From assembly GCA_020853395.1 (NCBI GenBank), contig JADYYY010000009.1:1-64000 (forward strand): a stretch of DNA of 64,000 bases, read 5' to 3'. This DNA comes from Acidobacteriota bacterium. GTDB lineage: Bacteria > Acidobacteriota > Vicinamibacteria > Vicinamibacterales > SCN-69-37. The position numbers and the translations under genes were made by a program. Shown one piece after another: positions 9,894 through 18,248 of the stretch. Positions within the stretch are counted from its first letter, which is position 1; every line of letters starts with the position of its first letter. The notes beneath the pieces are model-generated. The model had not been told where the DNA came from. It ran no database searches and was given only the letters and a program-made list of their open reading frames with translations.

Positions 9894-10463
9894 TTACGCT
9901 TCGGCGCGATTGAAGATGTTCATCGTCTCGCCGGCGCCGCGGTCGATCCACGTCTCCACCGCGTCGGCGGCCCGGGCAATCGCGCCTTCAATCCCGGGAC
10001 GTTCCTCCAAATCGAACTTCGCCAGCACGTGATCGGCGAGGTCCCGCCGCAGGTCGCCTCGGCCCACGCCGATCCGCAACCGCGGGTATTCCGTCGTGCC
10101 GAGCGCGTCGGCGATCGAGCGCAGGCCGTTGTGCCCGCCCTCCGAGCCGCTCGTCCGAACCCTGAGGCGGCCGAGCGGAAGGTTCACGTCATCGCACACG
10201 ACCAGGATCTCGCTCGGATCGATCCGGTAGTAGCGCGCCAGCGCCGCGATCGGCCGGCCGCTCTCGTTCATGTAGCCGAGCCCCTTGCAGACGACGACAG
10301 GCCCGGCCTCACGCCGCCATCGCGCCTGGATCGCCTCGACCGGCGCCATCTCGAAGTCGAGGCCGTGGCGCCGGGCCACGAGATCGACGACCTCGAACCC
10401 GACATTGTGCCGGGTGCCGCGGTACTTCTCGCCAGGGTTGCCGAGTCCGGCGACGAGCTTCAC
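9894..10463 (-). CDS. pth: peptidyl-tRNA hydrolase
   Basis: A 189-residue Pth that releases peptides from prematurely dissociated peptidyl-tRNAs. Motifs are GLGNPGEKYRGTRHNVGFEV (catalytic His near residue 19), VVCDDVNLPLGRLRVR (catalytic Asp) and GSEGGHNGLRSI. The usual KPxTYMN motif reads KGLGYMNESG, a mild deviation. The gene follows rplY by 9 bp, the common rplY-pth pair. Confidence 0.95.
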   Translation of the reverse strand: MKLVAGLGNPGEKYRGTRHNVGFEVVDLVARRHGLDFEMAPVEAIQARWRREAGPVVVCKGLGYMNESGRPIAALARYYRIDPSEILVVCDDVNLPLGRLRVRTSGSEGGHNGLRSIADALGTTEYPRLRIGVGRGDLRRDLADHVLAKFDLEERPGIEGAIARAADAVETWIDRGAGETMNIFNRAEA

Positions 10464-10472
10464 GGCCGCCGG

Positions 10473-11138
10473 TTACTCCTTGCCGCCTTCCTTCTCGACC
10501 TTGCCCTTCTTGATGACCTCGGGCTCGGCCGGTGCGGTCGGCGTCGCCGCGGCCTCGGCCGCCGCCGGCTCGGCCTCGACCTTCGGCGCGATGACGTGCA
10601 CGATGAGCATCTCGGGCTCGCTCAACGGCTTCCATCGGCCGCCCGTCTGGATGTCGCGCACGCGCACGCCGTCGTGGAGCATCAGCTCCGTGACGTCGAC
10701 CGTGATGTGCTCCGGGATGTCGCCCGGCAGACACTCGACGACCATCTCGCGGTGCACGAAATCGACGATCCCGCCCTGCTGCTTGACGCCGCGCGCCTCG
10801 CCCGTGAGGTGCACCGGCACCGTCACCCGGATCACCTTGTCCATCGCCACACGGTACAGATCCGCGTGGAGGATCTGCTGACTCATCGGGTGGATCTGGA
10901 ACTCCTTCACCAGCACCTTCGTCTCGCCGCCGCCCTCGAGCTGCAGCGAGATGAGCGTGTTGGCGCCGCCCTGCGACTGCAGGATCTTCATCAGCGCCTT
11001 CGGGTCGAGCGCGATCGACTCGGCCGTGCCCGATTCCCCACCGTAGAGCACGGCAGGAATCCTTCCGCTCCGGCGCAAGCGTCCCGCGTTGCCGTCTCCC
11101 CTGGTCTCGCGACGAACCGCCTCGAGTACTGCGTCCAT
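10473..11138 (-). CDS. rplY: 50S ribosomal protein L25/general stress protein Ctc (bL25)
   Basis: A 221-residue long-form bL25 (CTC family) that binds 5S rRNA. The N-terminal L25 domain includes GRLRRSGRIPAVLYGG and VLVKEFQIHP. A second beta domain (TGEARGVKQQGG ... VECLPGDIPEHI) marks the TL5/CTC form. The C-terminus is a low-complexity Ala/Pro/Glu/Lys tail. It lies between prs and pth, the classical order, with two purine-rich Shine-Dalgarno-like stretches just upstream. Confidence 0.95.
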   Translation of the reverse strand: MDAVLEAVRRETRGDGNAGRLRRSGRIPAVLYGGESGTAESIALDPKALMKILQSQGGANTLISLQLEGGGETKVLVKEFQIHPMSQQILHADLYRVAMDKVIRVTVPVHLTGEARGVKQQGGIVDFVHREMVVECLPGDIPEHITVDVTELMLHDGVRVRDIQTGGRWKPLSEPEMLIVHVIAPKVEAEPAAAEAAATPTAPAEPEVIKKGKVEKEGGKE

Positions 11139-11155
11139 GACTCCTCGTTCCTCCG

Positions 11156-12100
11156 CTACACGAACAGCTTGGAGACCGACGTCTCCTCGTGGATGCTCGA
11201 CACCGCCTGCGCCAGCAGCCGTGCGACCGACAGCACGACGACCTTCTCGGACGATGCCTTCTGCTGGCTCAGCGGCACGGTATTGGTGACGATCAGCCGG
11301 TCGATTGGCGCCGCTTCGATCCGCGACATCGCCGGCCCCGACAGGACCCCGTGCACGGCGCTCGCCAGCACGCGGCTCGCACCGGCGTCACGCAGCGCCT
11401 GCGCCGCCTTCTGGATCGTCCCGGCCGTGTCGATGATGTCGTCGGCGATCACGCAGACGCGGCCCCGCACGTCGCCCACGACGTTCATGACCTCGGCCGT
11501 GCCATCCTCGCTGCGGCGCTTGTCGATGATGGCCAGGTCCGCGTCGATGCGCTTGGCGTAGGCGCGCGCGCGCTCGGCGCCGCCGACGTCGGGCGAGACG
11601 ATCGTCACGGGCCCGAGGTTCTGCCGGCCGAGGTACTCGATGATGACCGGTGCGGCGAACAGGTGATCCACCGGGATGTCGAAGAAGCCCTGAATCTGCG
11701 CCTTGTGCAGGTCCATCGTCAGGATGCGGTCCGCGCCGGCGGCGCCGAGCAGGTTCGCCACGAGCTTGGCCGAGATCGGCACGCGCGGCTTGTCCTTGCG
11801 ATCCTGCCGTGCGTAGCCGTAGTACGGAATCACCGCCGTGATCCGCGATGCCGACGACCGGCGAAACGCGTCCATCATCACGCACAGCTCGACGAGGTGC
11901 TCGTCGACCGGCGCCGACGTCGGCTGCACGATGAACACGTCGGTACCCCGGATGTTCTCGTCGATCTGGAAGGAGACCTCGGTGTCGGGAAAGCGATGCA
12001 GCCTGGCCGCGCCGAGCGGCAGGCCGAGATGATCGGCAATCTCCCGTGCGAGCGCCGGGTGCGCACTACCGGTGAACAGCTTGAGGGGACCGTGGGCCAT
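11156..12100 (-). CDS. prs: ribose-phosphate pyrophosphokinase (PRPP synthetase)
   Basis: A 314-residue class I PRPP synthetase making PRPP from ribose 5-phosphate and ATP, the precursor for purines (see purH), pyrimidines, His and Trp. Motifs are LHRFPDTEVSFQIDENIRG, YYGYARQDRK (catalytic loop region), TMDLHKAQIQGFFDIP and the PRPP-binding loop VIADDIIDTAGT near residue 218. I used ATG 12098-12100; a GTG directly upstream would add one residue. tRNA-Gln lies 84 bp upstream on the same strand. Confidence 0.96.
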   Translation of the reverse strand: MAHGPLKLFTGSAHPALAREIADHLGLPLGAARLHRFPDTEVSFQIDENIRGTDVFIVQPTSAPVDEHLVELCVMMDAFRRSSASRITAVIPYYGYARQDRKDKPRVPISAKLVANLLGAAGADRILTMDLHKAQIQGFFDIPVDHLFAAPVIIEYLGRQNLGPVTIVSPDVGGAERARAYAKRIDADLAIIDKRRSEDGTAEVMNVVGDVRGRVCVIADDIIDTAGTIQKAAQALRDAGASRVLASAVHGVLSGPAMSRIEAAPIDRLIVTNTVPLSQQKASSEKVVVLSVARLLAQAVSSIHEETSVSKLFV

Positions 12101-12127
12101 CACGAGACCGAGACCGCGAGCAGCCGG

Positions 12128-12168
12128 CGGGCGCTCTGCGCCCGGCGACCGGCGGTGTTCATGAACAC
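12128..12168 (-). promoter_or_regulatory. hairpin and perfect palindrome upstream of prs
   Basis: Two symmetrical elements lie between tRNA-Gln and prs. One is a hairpin with arms CGGGCGC/GCGCCCG and loop TCT (12128-12144). The other is a 14-bp perfect palindrome GTGTTCATGAACAC (12155-12168). The palindrome has the size of a homodimeric regulator site; the hairpin would lie in the prs leader. No T-run follows either. Function is not established. Confidence 0.4.
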
Positions 12169-12184
12169 TCCGTTCGACAACGTT

Positions 12185-12259
12185 TGGTTGGGGCGGAAGG
12201 ATTCGAACCTTCGAATACGGGATCCAAAGTCCCGCGCCTTACCGCTTGGCCACGCCCCA
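12185..12259 (-). tRNA. tRNA-Gln(TTG), CCA encoded
   Basis: A complete 75-nt cloverleaf on the minus strand: acceptor TGGGGCG/CGCCCCA, anticodon stem CGGGA/TCCCG with loop CTTTGGA (anticodon TTG, reading CAA), T-stem GAAGG/CCTTC with loop TTCGAAT. Discriminator A and an encoded CCA occupy 12185-12188. It lies between ispE and prs in the same orientation and is probably processed from a longer transcript. Confidence 0.96.
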
Positions 12260-12326
12260 TCAGCCGCGATCCGAGGACCGAGCCCCTTTCCGGGCCCACT
12301 GGGGCCGTCGCAAACCAGAAAGTTTA

Positions 12327-13235
12327 TCACAGGCGGCCCGTGCCCAGCCCCAGATGCCGGGCAGCCTCGCCACGACTGCAGGTCCTCGTGAGCGCGACCA
12401 GCCAGTCGGGCCGCTGCAGCCGGCGCTGCGCCTTGCGCACGACCGCGTCGGCGAACACACCGAACACGGCGGATCCGCTGCCGGTCATCGCGGCCGCCAC
12501 GGCGCCCTCGCGCACGCACGCCTGAATCATCTCGGCGATCACCGGGTGCCGCCGGGCGACCGGCGCCTCGAGATCGTTCGTCAGGGTGACGGCGCCCCAC
12601 GCCCATCCCACGTCGACGTCGCGGCGCGACGCCACGGGTGCGGCCTCTTCACCACGCGCCCGATCCTCGTCGCACCAGCCGTACGCGTCCGCCGTCGACA
12701 CGCCGATCGACGGCTTGATGACGACGAGCGACAACGGCCGGATGTCGTCGACGGGATACAGCTCGTCGCCGCGACCGACGCCGACCGCGGTGCCGCCACG
12801 CAGGAAGAACGGGACGTCGGCGCCGAGCGCCGCGCCGATCCGCGCAAGCTCGCTCGTCGCCCGCCGTGCGCCCCACATCTCGTTGAGGCCGGCCAGCGCC
12901 GCCGCCGCATCCGCGCTGCCGCCGCCGAGCCCGGCGGCGACCGGAATCTGCTTGTCCAACTTGACGTGTACGCCGCTCGGATCGCCCGACCGCCCGATCG
13001 CACGCCAGAGCGCCTCGCCGGCACGCCACACGAGATTGGTCCGGTCGGCCGGCACGCCGGCGCCGCGCGTGGCGACGACGAACGGCCCGGATCGCGCCGT
13101 CAGCGTCAGCCGATCCGACATCGCGATGGACTGCAGGAGCGTGCGAACGTCGTGATAGCCGTCCGGGCGGCGAGGACCGACGCGCAGCGTGAGGTTGATC
13201 TTGGCGCAGGGCCGAAGGACGAGAGTACGCGACAC
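12327..13235 (-). CDS. ispE: 4-diphosphocytidyl-2-C-methyl-D-erythritol kinase IspE
   Basis: A GHMP-family kinase of 302 residues phosphorylating CDP-ME between the IspD and IspF steps of the MEP pathway. PCAKINLTLRVGPRRPDGYH is the substrate-binding N-terminus. The ATP-binding GHMP loop is PVAAGLGGGSADAAAAL near residue 96, and AAMTGSGSAVFGVF is the C-terminal motif 3. The start is GTG, giving MSRTLVLRPCAKINL. It lies just upstream of tRNA-Gln and prs. Confidence 0.95.
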   Translation of the reverse strand: MSRTLVLRPCAKINLTLRVGPRRPDGYHDVRTLLQSIAMSDRLTLTARSGPFVVATRGAGVPADRTNLVWRAGEALWRAIGRSGDPSGVHVKLDKQIPVAAGLGGGSADAAAALAGLNEMWGARRATSELARIGAALGADVPFFLRGGTAVGVGRGDELYPVDDIRPLSLVVIKPSIGVSTADAYGWCDEDRARGEEAAPVASRRDVDVGWAWGAVTLTNDLEAPVARRHPVIAEMIQACVREGAVAAAMTGSGSAVFGVFADAVVRKAQRRLQRPDWLVALTRTCSRGEAARHLGLGTGRL

Positions 13236-13268
13236 GCGATTGGCTAGTGGGAAAAGTGAAGCACGACT

Positions 13269-14087
13269 CTACTGCTGCCCGAGCGGCCCAGCCGCACGAA
13301 GATCGTCGAGCGTCGTCTCCTGCGCGCCGTCGGGTACGGCGACGGCGAACACGGGCTCCGGAACGTCGACGTTCGTCTCCGCACGATGGACCCGGAGCGA
13401 CAAGCTCACGGCCGGCGACATATCGGCGCGCGATCGGATCGTCAGGCGCTCTGGCATCCCCTCGGGCATCAGCCGATCGTAGCCGACGTCCCATCCATCG
13501 AACATCCACGCGCGCACGCGCCACGCACCGCCGGCCTGCTGCAGAAAGACCGTGCCGAATCGGTCGAGCTCGACCTCGAGCACGTCGCCGTAACGGCCCG
13601 CGTGCGCCACGCGCGCCGACGCGGCAGGACAGCCGGCCAGCACCTCGCGCAGCCGGCCGGGCGCGAGCCCGGCGCCGACGAGCGCGCCCAGCAGGTCCGC
13701 GGCGCCGGCGGTCGCGACGCGGTTCCCTTCGCTGAGCCACAGCACCGCGCGCTCGGCCGCGCCGCCGAGCCTGAACACGATCTGGCCGCCGACGCGCGCT
13801 TCGATCGCCACGCGATCGCGACGATCGATCGCGACGTCGAGCGTGGCGCTGGCGAGGCCGCGGATCCGCTGCGCGCCGACACGACCGGTCAGGCCGAGCG
13901 CGCCCGCATAGCTCTCGACGGCGCCGCAGTGCCGGCTCGCCTCCGCCCAGGCGTGCGCAGCGTCCGGCGCGGGAGCCGCAGGCCCGGACGGCCGCACGAA
14001 CGTGCGCGCGCCGCAGGCGCCCACGGCGACTGTCGCCGCGACGAGCAGCACGCCGAGCCGGATGCGCGCACGCGCCGGTCGTGGCAT
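13269..14087 (-). CDS. putative outer-membrane lipoprotein (LolB/DUF4292-like)
   Basis: A 272-residue predicted lipoprotein. A basic N-terminus and hydrophobic segment (IRLGVLLVAATVAV) end in a lipobox with cysteine (VGACG) near residue 24. The mature part begins with Pro/Ala-rich residues and then a beta-rich domain (GLTGRVGAQRIRGLASATL ... RVGGQIVFRLGG) that resembles the half-barrel of LolB/DUF4292 proteins. It follows the TPR gene by 17 bp and precedes ispE, where lolB sits in many Proteobacteria. The LolB role is an inference from position and fold pattern, not clear motifs. ATG 14087 was chosen; a GTG two codons upstream is possible. Confidence 0.65.
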   Translation of the reverse strand: MPRPARARIRLGVLLVAATVAVGACGARTFVRPSGPAAPAPDAAHAWAEASRHCGAVESYAGALGLTGRVGAQRIRGLASATLDVAIDRRDRVAIEARVGGQIVFRLGGAAERAVLWLSEGNRVATAGAADLLGALVGAGLAPGRLREVLAGCPAASARVAHAGRYGDVLEVELDRFGTVFLQQAGGAWRVRAWMFDGWDVGYDRLMPEGMPERLTIRSRADMSPAVSLSLRVHRAETNVDVPEPVFAVAVPDGAQETTLDDLRAAGPLGQQ

Positions 14088-14104
14088 CGTCACGAGCGCG
14101 CGCG

Positions 14105-15730
14105 TCAGGACTTACCGGCCGCGCCGCGCGCCCGATCGCGCTTCTTCGTCACCGCGCCGGCGTCGATGCCGTCGCGATCGCCGGCAAGGGCGCGCTCGAA
14201 GGCCGCCGCGGCATCGGCGGGCCGGCCGAGCTGCAGGTAGAGATCGCCGAGGTGCTCCTGAACGACCGAGGACTGCGGCAGCGCCGCGGCCGCGCGCTCC
14301 AGCGGTTCGCGCGCTTTCTCGTACTGCCCGAGGCGGAAGTGCGCCCAGCCGAGGCTGTCGAGGAACGCGGGATTGTCGGGGTCGACGGCGAGCGCGCGCG
14401 TCACCAGCTCGACGGCCTCGCTCAACTTCCGGCCACGCTCGGCGAGCATGTAGCCAAGGTAGTTCAGCGCGTCGGCGTGCGATCCGTTGAGCTGAATCAG
14501 CTCGCGGAACGCGCGCTCGGCGCGGTCGTACTCGCCGTGCTGTTCGTATCCGGCGGCCAACTGGAACAGGAGCGCCTCGTCCGACGGCAGGCGCGTGCGC
14601 GCCTGCTCGAGCACGTCGAACGCCCGCTTCTCGTCGCCGAGCAGCATGTACGCCCGGCTCAGTTCTTCCGCCATCTCGCCGAACATTCCCGAGGTCACGT
14701 CGTCATCGGTCGGCGCGGCAACCCGAGGGGCGAGCGCCTGGATCGCGCCGCGGTAGTTCTTCGCCGCCAACCTCGCGCGCGACAGCGCCAGCGGCCCGCG
14801 CCCGTCGCGCGGGTCGAGATCCACGACGCGTTGCGCCGCGGTTTCCGCGGCCGCCGCGTTGCCCACCCGCGACTCGACGACGGAGAGCAGATACCAGGCC
14901 GCGGCATCGCGCGGCGCGTCGCGCGTCGCGTCGAGCAGGACGCGCCGCGCGTCCTGCGCGCGGCCGCTGTTGACCAGCGCGGCCGCGTAGCGCGCCCGAT
15001 AGATGACCGCGCCCGGGTCCTCGTCGAACAGCTCGGCCCAGCCGGCGGCGGCATCCGACCATCGGCCGCCCTGCTCCAGACGTTCGAGCTGCCGCACGCG
15101 GATCTCGGTCCGATCGGGCCGCGCCATCGCGAGACGGCCGCGCAGCTCGGCGGCCTGCTGGGCCTGTCCCGTCGCTTCGTGCGCGCGAATCAGCAGCCGC
15201 AGCGCGGGTGGATAGTCCGGCATCTCCACGAGCAGCGCGCGCAACCGGCCGATCGCGGTCTCGGATCGGTTGGCGCGCAGGTACAAGCTGCTGAGCGCCA
15301 TCTCGACCGGAACGTCGATCGATCCCCGCTCGACCGCGCGCTCGAGATGATCGATCGCGGTATCGACGGCGGCGGCGCTCAGCGGCCCGGTCGCGTTCTC
15401 GATCCGCGACGTCTGGAGCCCGCCGAGGATGCGATGCGCCGCGCGATTCGCACCATCGATCGCCAGCGCCGCCTCGGCCTCACGCTCGGCCTCGCCGAGC
15501 TGATCCTGCCGGACGTAGAGCCCGGCCAATGCCGCGCGGATCTCGGGCGACTTCGGCAGCAACTGGCTCGCCTGCCGGTAGCATTCGATCGCCGCCGGCA
15601 CATCGTTGGCGGACTCGAGCGCCAGCCCCTGCAGAAAGTAGTAGTAGCCGCGCCCGACCTGCTCGGCGGCCGGCGACGCCTGGGGAGGGCTCTGGAGCGA
15701 CAGCAGCGCGGCGAAGATCAGGGTGAACAT
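14105..15730 (-). CDS. secreted/periplasmic TPR-repeat protein
   Basis: A 541-residue protein with a signal peptide (MFTLIFAALLSLQSPPQASP) and tandem tetratricopeptide repeats along nearly its whole length, for example AIECYRQASQLLPKSPEIRA, AEREAEAALAIDGANRAAHR and EKAREPLERAAAALPQSSVV. TPR arrays mediate protein-protein contacts; no enzymatic domain is visible. ATG 15730 was chosen because it places the signal peptide at the N-terminus; upstream residues in the frame are Arg-rich. It is the first gene of the minus-strand run and is divergent from the small zinc-ribbon gene at 15852. The partner may be the downstream lipoprotein. Confidence 0.85.
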   Translation of the reverse strand: MFTLIFAALLSLQSPPQASPAAEQVGRGYYYFLQGLALESANDVPAAIECYRQASQLLPKSPEIRAALAGLYVRQDQLGEAEREAEAALAIDGANRAAHRILGGLQTSRIENATGPLSAAAVDTAIDHLERAVERGSIDVPVEMALSSLYLRANRSETAIGRLRALLVEMPDYPPALRLLIRAHEATGQAQQAAELRGRLAMARPDRTEIRVRQLERLEQGGRWSDAAAGWAELFDEDPGAVIYRARYAAALVNSGRAQDARRVLLDATRDAPRDAAAWYLLSVVESRVGNAAAAETAAQRVVDLDPRDGRGPLALSRARLAAKNYRGAIQALAPRVAAPTDDDVTSGMFGEMAEELSRAYMLLGDEKRAFDVLEQARTRLPSDEALLFQLAAGYEQHGEYDRAERAFRELIQLNGSHADALNYLGYMLAERGRKLSEAVELVTRALAVDPDNPAFLDSLGWAHFRLGQYEKAREPLERAAAALPQSSVVQEHLGDLYLQLGRPADAAAAFERALAGDRDGIDAGAVTKKRDRARGAAGKS

Positions 15731-15851
15731 GAGGGATCCGGTGCCCCTTGATTGTTTCACACGACGCGCGCGCGCCGGGCAGCCGCGCGCAACGGCCAGC
15801 CGAGCGGCCCGGCCGTGTGCCATCGAACCCGGTTCCTTATATAGTCAGCGC

Positions 15852-16022
15852 ATGCCAGTCGATCCCGCGCTCCTCGAGATTCTGGTCTGCCCGGAGTGCA
15901 AGGCGCCGGTGCAACCAGTCCACAACGGCGCGGGCCTCAAGTGCCCGAAGTGCCGCCGCGTCTTCCCGGTCAAGGACGACATCCCCGTCATGCTGCTCGA
16001 CGAGGCGACGATCGAGAACTGA
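15852..16022 (+). CDS. Trm112-like zinc-ribbon peptide (UPF0434/YcaR type)
   Basis: A 56-residue peptide, MPVDPALLEILVCPECKAPV onward, with two CPxC knuckles (CPEC near 13-16, CPKC near 33-36) and the ending VFPVKDDIPVMLLDEA, typical of Trm112-like bacterial proteins. Eukaryotic Trm112 activates methyltransferases; the bacterial role is uncertain. In Proteobacteria the homologue often sits by kdsB/lpxK, and here it precedes envelope-sugar genes. The GT9 gene begins 4 bp after its stop. An AT-rich TTATATAGT stretch lies immediately upstream of the ATG, so a very short leader is possible. Confidence 0.88.
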   Translation: MPVDPALLEILVCPECKAPVQPVHNGAGLKCPKCRRVFPVKDDIPVMLLDEATIEN

Positions 16023-16026
16023 GCCG

Positions 16027-17094
16027 TTGACGATCCTGCTCGTCCGGCCGCGCCTGATCGGCGACGTCATCCTGACGACGCCAGCCGTACGGGCGATTCG
16101 GCGGCGGTATCCCGACGCGCGGCTGCTCTATCTCGTCGAAGCCCTGGCCGCTCCCGTCATCGAGGCCAACCCGCACGTCGACGACGTCATCACGCTGCCC
16201 TACCGCCGAGGCTGGCAACGGGTCAAAGACGACGTCGTCATGGCGCTGGACCTTCGGAGCCGCCGGATCGACGTCGCGATCGACTTCCACGGCGGGCCGC
16301 GCAGCGGCTGGCTCACGTGGGCCAGCCGCGCACCGACGCGCATCGGCTACGATGTGGCGGGTCGCGGCTGGATGTACACGCGGACGGTGCCCCGTGGGCC
16401 CGTCGCAACGCCGCGCCACTCGGTGCTGAACCAATGGGATCTGTTGATTGCGCTCGATCGCGGGTTCGAGACGCTGCCGACGCCTGACGTCGATCGCGTC
16501 GAGATGCCCGTGACGGCGAGCGCGCTCTGCGCCATCGACAGGCGGCTGGCCGACGCCGGCCTGACCGCCGGGCAACCGCTCGTCATCATGCACGTGAGCG
16601 CGAGAAACCGGTTTCGCCGCTGGCCGGAGGCGTCGTTCGCGGCCGTCGCCGCCGGCCTCGTGCGTCACGACAGCGTCGTGGTGGTCATGGGTGGGCCGTC
16701 GGACCGCGACGCGGCCGAACGCGTCATCGAAGCGGCGCGGCAGACGGCGGGACGCGCGGCACAGCGCATCGTGCCGGGCGAGGGCTGGAGCTTGGCCGAA
16801 TTGCGCGCGGTCATGGAGCGCGCCTCGATGTTCATCGGCGGCGACAGCGGGCCGCTGCACGTGGCGGCCACGTCCGACGTCCCGATCGTGGCGCTCTACG
16901 GGCCGACGCTGCCGGGTGTGTGGGCGCCGTGGCGGCCGTCGCACCTCGCCTGGACCGCCGTCGATGCCGGCCCGCTACCCTGCAGGCCGTGCGCACAGCG
17001 CGAATGCGCGCCCGGAGACTTCCGATGCTTGACGAACATCGCGCCGTCGGCGGTGCTGAACGCCGCGGAACACCTCCTGGAGCGCGCCCGATGA
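16027..17094 (+). CDS. glycosyltransferase family 9 (heptosyltransferase-like)
   Basis: A 355-residue GT-B enzyme of the ADP-heptose:LPS heptosyltransferase family. The N-terminus LTILLVRPRLIGDVILTTPA and the C-terminal donor-site signature FIGGDSGPLHVAATSDVPIV with ALYGPT are characteristic. A cysteine cluster (CRPCAQRECAPGDFRC) lies near residues 318-333. The start is TTG 16027-16029, 4 bp after the Trm112-like stop; no ATG/GTG is better placed and the family N-terminus begins exactly here. It overlaps the next gene by 4 bp. With the heptose kinase two genes on, it probably adds heptose to a surface glycolipid. Confidence 0.88.
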   Translation: MTILLVRPRLIGDVILTTPAVRAIRRRYPDARLLYLVEALAAPVIEANPHVDDVITLPYRRGWQRVKDDVVMALDLRSRRIDVAIDFHGGPRSGWLTWASRAPTRIGYDVAGRGWMYTRTVPRGPVATPRHSVLNQWDLLIALDRGFETLPTPDVDRVEMPVTASALCAIDRRLADAGLTAGQPLVIMHVSARNRFRRWPEASFAAVAAGLVRHDSVVVVMGGPSDRDAAERVIEAARQTAGRAAQRIVPGEGWSLAELRAVMERASMFIGGDSGPLHVAATSDVPIVALYGPTLPGVWAPWRPSHLAWTAVDAGPLPCRPCAQRECAPGDFRCLTNIAPSAVLNAAEHLLERAR

Positions 17095-18248
17095 CGCGGC
17101 CGCCGGACAACGCCGAGCGAGCGGCGTACGTCGCGCTCGTCGCCAGCCTCTCGATCGTTCAGATCAACCTGCTCGCCGCACAAGCGAGCTTCGGCGTCGC
17201 GGCGATCGCCTGGCTGCTCGTCGCCTTCCGCGAACGCCGGGCGCCGGTTCCCGCGTTCTTCTGGCCGCTTGCGTTGTTCGGCGCCGCGACGCTCGCGAGC
17301 GCGGCGTTCTCGGAAGACCCGCGGGCGAGCCTCGTCGACTGCAAGCAGCTCGTGCTGTTCCTCATGGTGCCGATGGTGGCGCGGCTGGCGCGGGGGCCTC
17401 GGGCCATGACGGCGCTCAACTCGATCCTCGTCGTCGGCGCCATCGGCGCGCTGATCGGCGTCGCCGAGTACGCGCTGTTCGGGTTCGACGACCTGCATCG
17501 GCGGCCGACAGGATCGCTGTCGCACTACATGACCTACTCGGGCGTCATCATGCTGGCGCTCAGCAGCGCGGTGGCGCGGCTCGTCTACTACCCGGACCAG
17601 CGCGTCTGGCCGGCGATCGCCGTACCGGCGATGTGCGTCGCCCTCGCGGTGACGTTCGCCCGCAACGCGTGGATCGGCACGGTCGCCGCCGTCACCACGA
17701 TCCTGGGCGCGCGCCGGCTGCGGCTGCTCGCCGCGGTGCCGATCGTCGTCGGCCTGTGCCTGCTCATCGCGCCGGCGGGCATCAGGAACCGCGCGCTGTC
17801 GATCTTCGACCCGAGCAATCCCACCAACCGCGACCGCGTGGCGATGCTCACGATCGGCCGGCGCATCGTCGCCGACCATCCGTGGTTCGGCGTCGGGCCC
17901 GACCAGATCAAGGTGGTCTACGCCGCCTATCGTCCGCCCGACGCGGTCAACCCGACGAACCCGCACCTTCACAACGTGCCGATGAACATCGCGGCCGAGC
18001 GGGGCCTGCCGGCGCTCGCCGTCTGGCTCTGGTTCATCGCCGCCGCGGCGGCACCGTTGTGGCGTCAGGTACGGGAGGGGCCCGCGCAGGCGATCGCCGC
18101 CGCCGGCCTCGCGGCGATCGTCGCGATGCTGGCGGCCGGGCTGTTCGAGTACAACTTCGGCGATTCGGAGTTCCTGATGCTGTTCCTCGGTCTGATCACG
18201 CTGCCGTTCGCGGCGCGCGCGCGTTCGATCGATCCAGAGGGGCGATGA
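17091..18248 (+). CDS. O-antigen ligase/polymerase family membrane protein (Wzy_C)
   Basis: A 385-residue polytopic protein with roughly ten to twelve hydrophobic helices. Near residues 260-310 comes the periplasmic loop typical of Wzy_C proteins: WFGVGPDQIK ... HLHNVPMNIAAERGLPALAV, containing the H-N pair of WaaL-type ligases. Such enzymes join polysaccharide from an undecaprenyl carrier to a lipid core (WaaL) or polymerise it (Wzy); sequence alone does not separate the two. The gene overlaps GT9 upstream and the heptose kinase downstream by ATGA, so it is one operon. Confidence 0.85.
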   Translation: MTRPPDNAERAAYVALVASLSIVQINLLAAQASFGVAAIAWLLVAFRERRAPVPAFFWPLALFGAATLASAAFSEDPRASLVDCKQLVLFLMVPMVARLARGPRAMTALNSILVVGAIGALIGVAEYALFGFDDLHRRPTGSLSHYMTYSGVIMLALSSAVARLVYYPDQRVWPAIAVPAMCVALAVTFARNAWIGTVAAVTTILGARRLRLLAAVPIVVGLCLLIAPAGIRNRALSIFDPSNPTNRDRVAMLTIGRRIVADHPWFGVGPDQIKVVYAAYRPPDAVNPTNPHLHNVPMNIAAERGLPALAVWLWFIAAAAAPLWRQVREGPAQAIAAAGLAAIVAMLAAGLFEYNFGDSEFLMLFLGLITLPFAARARSIDPEGR

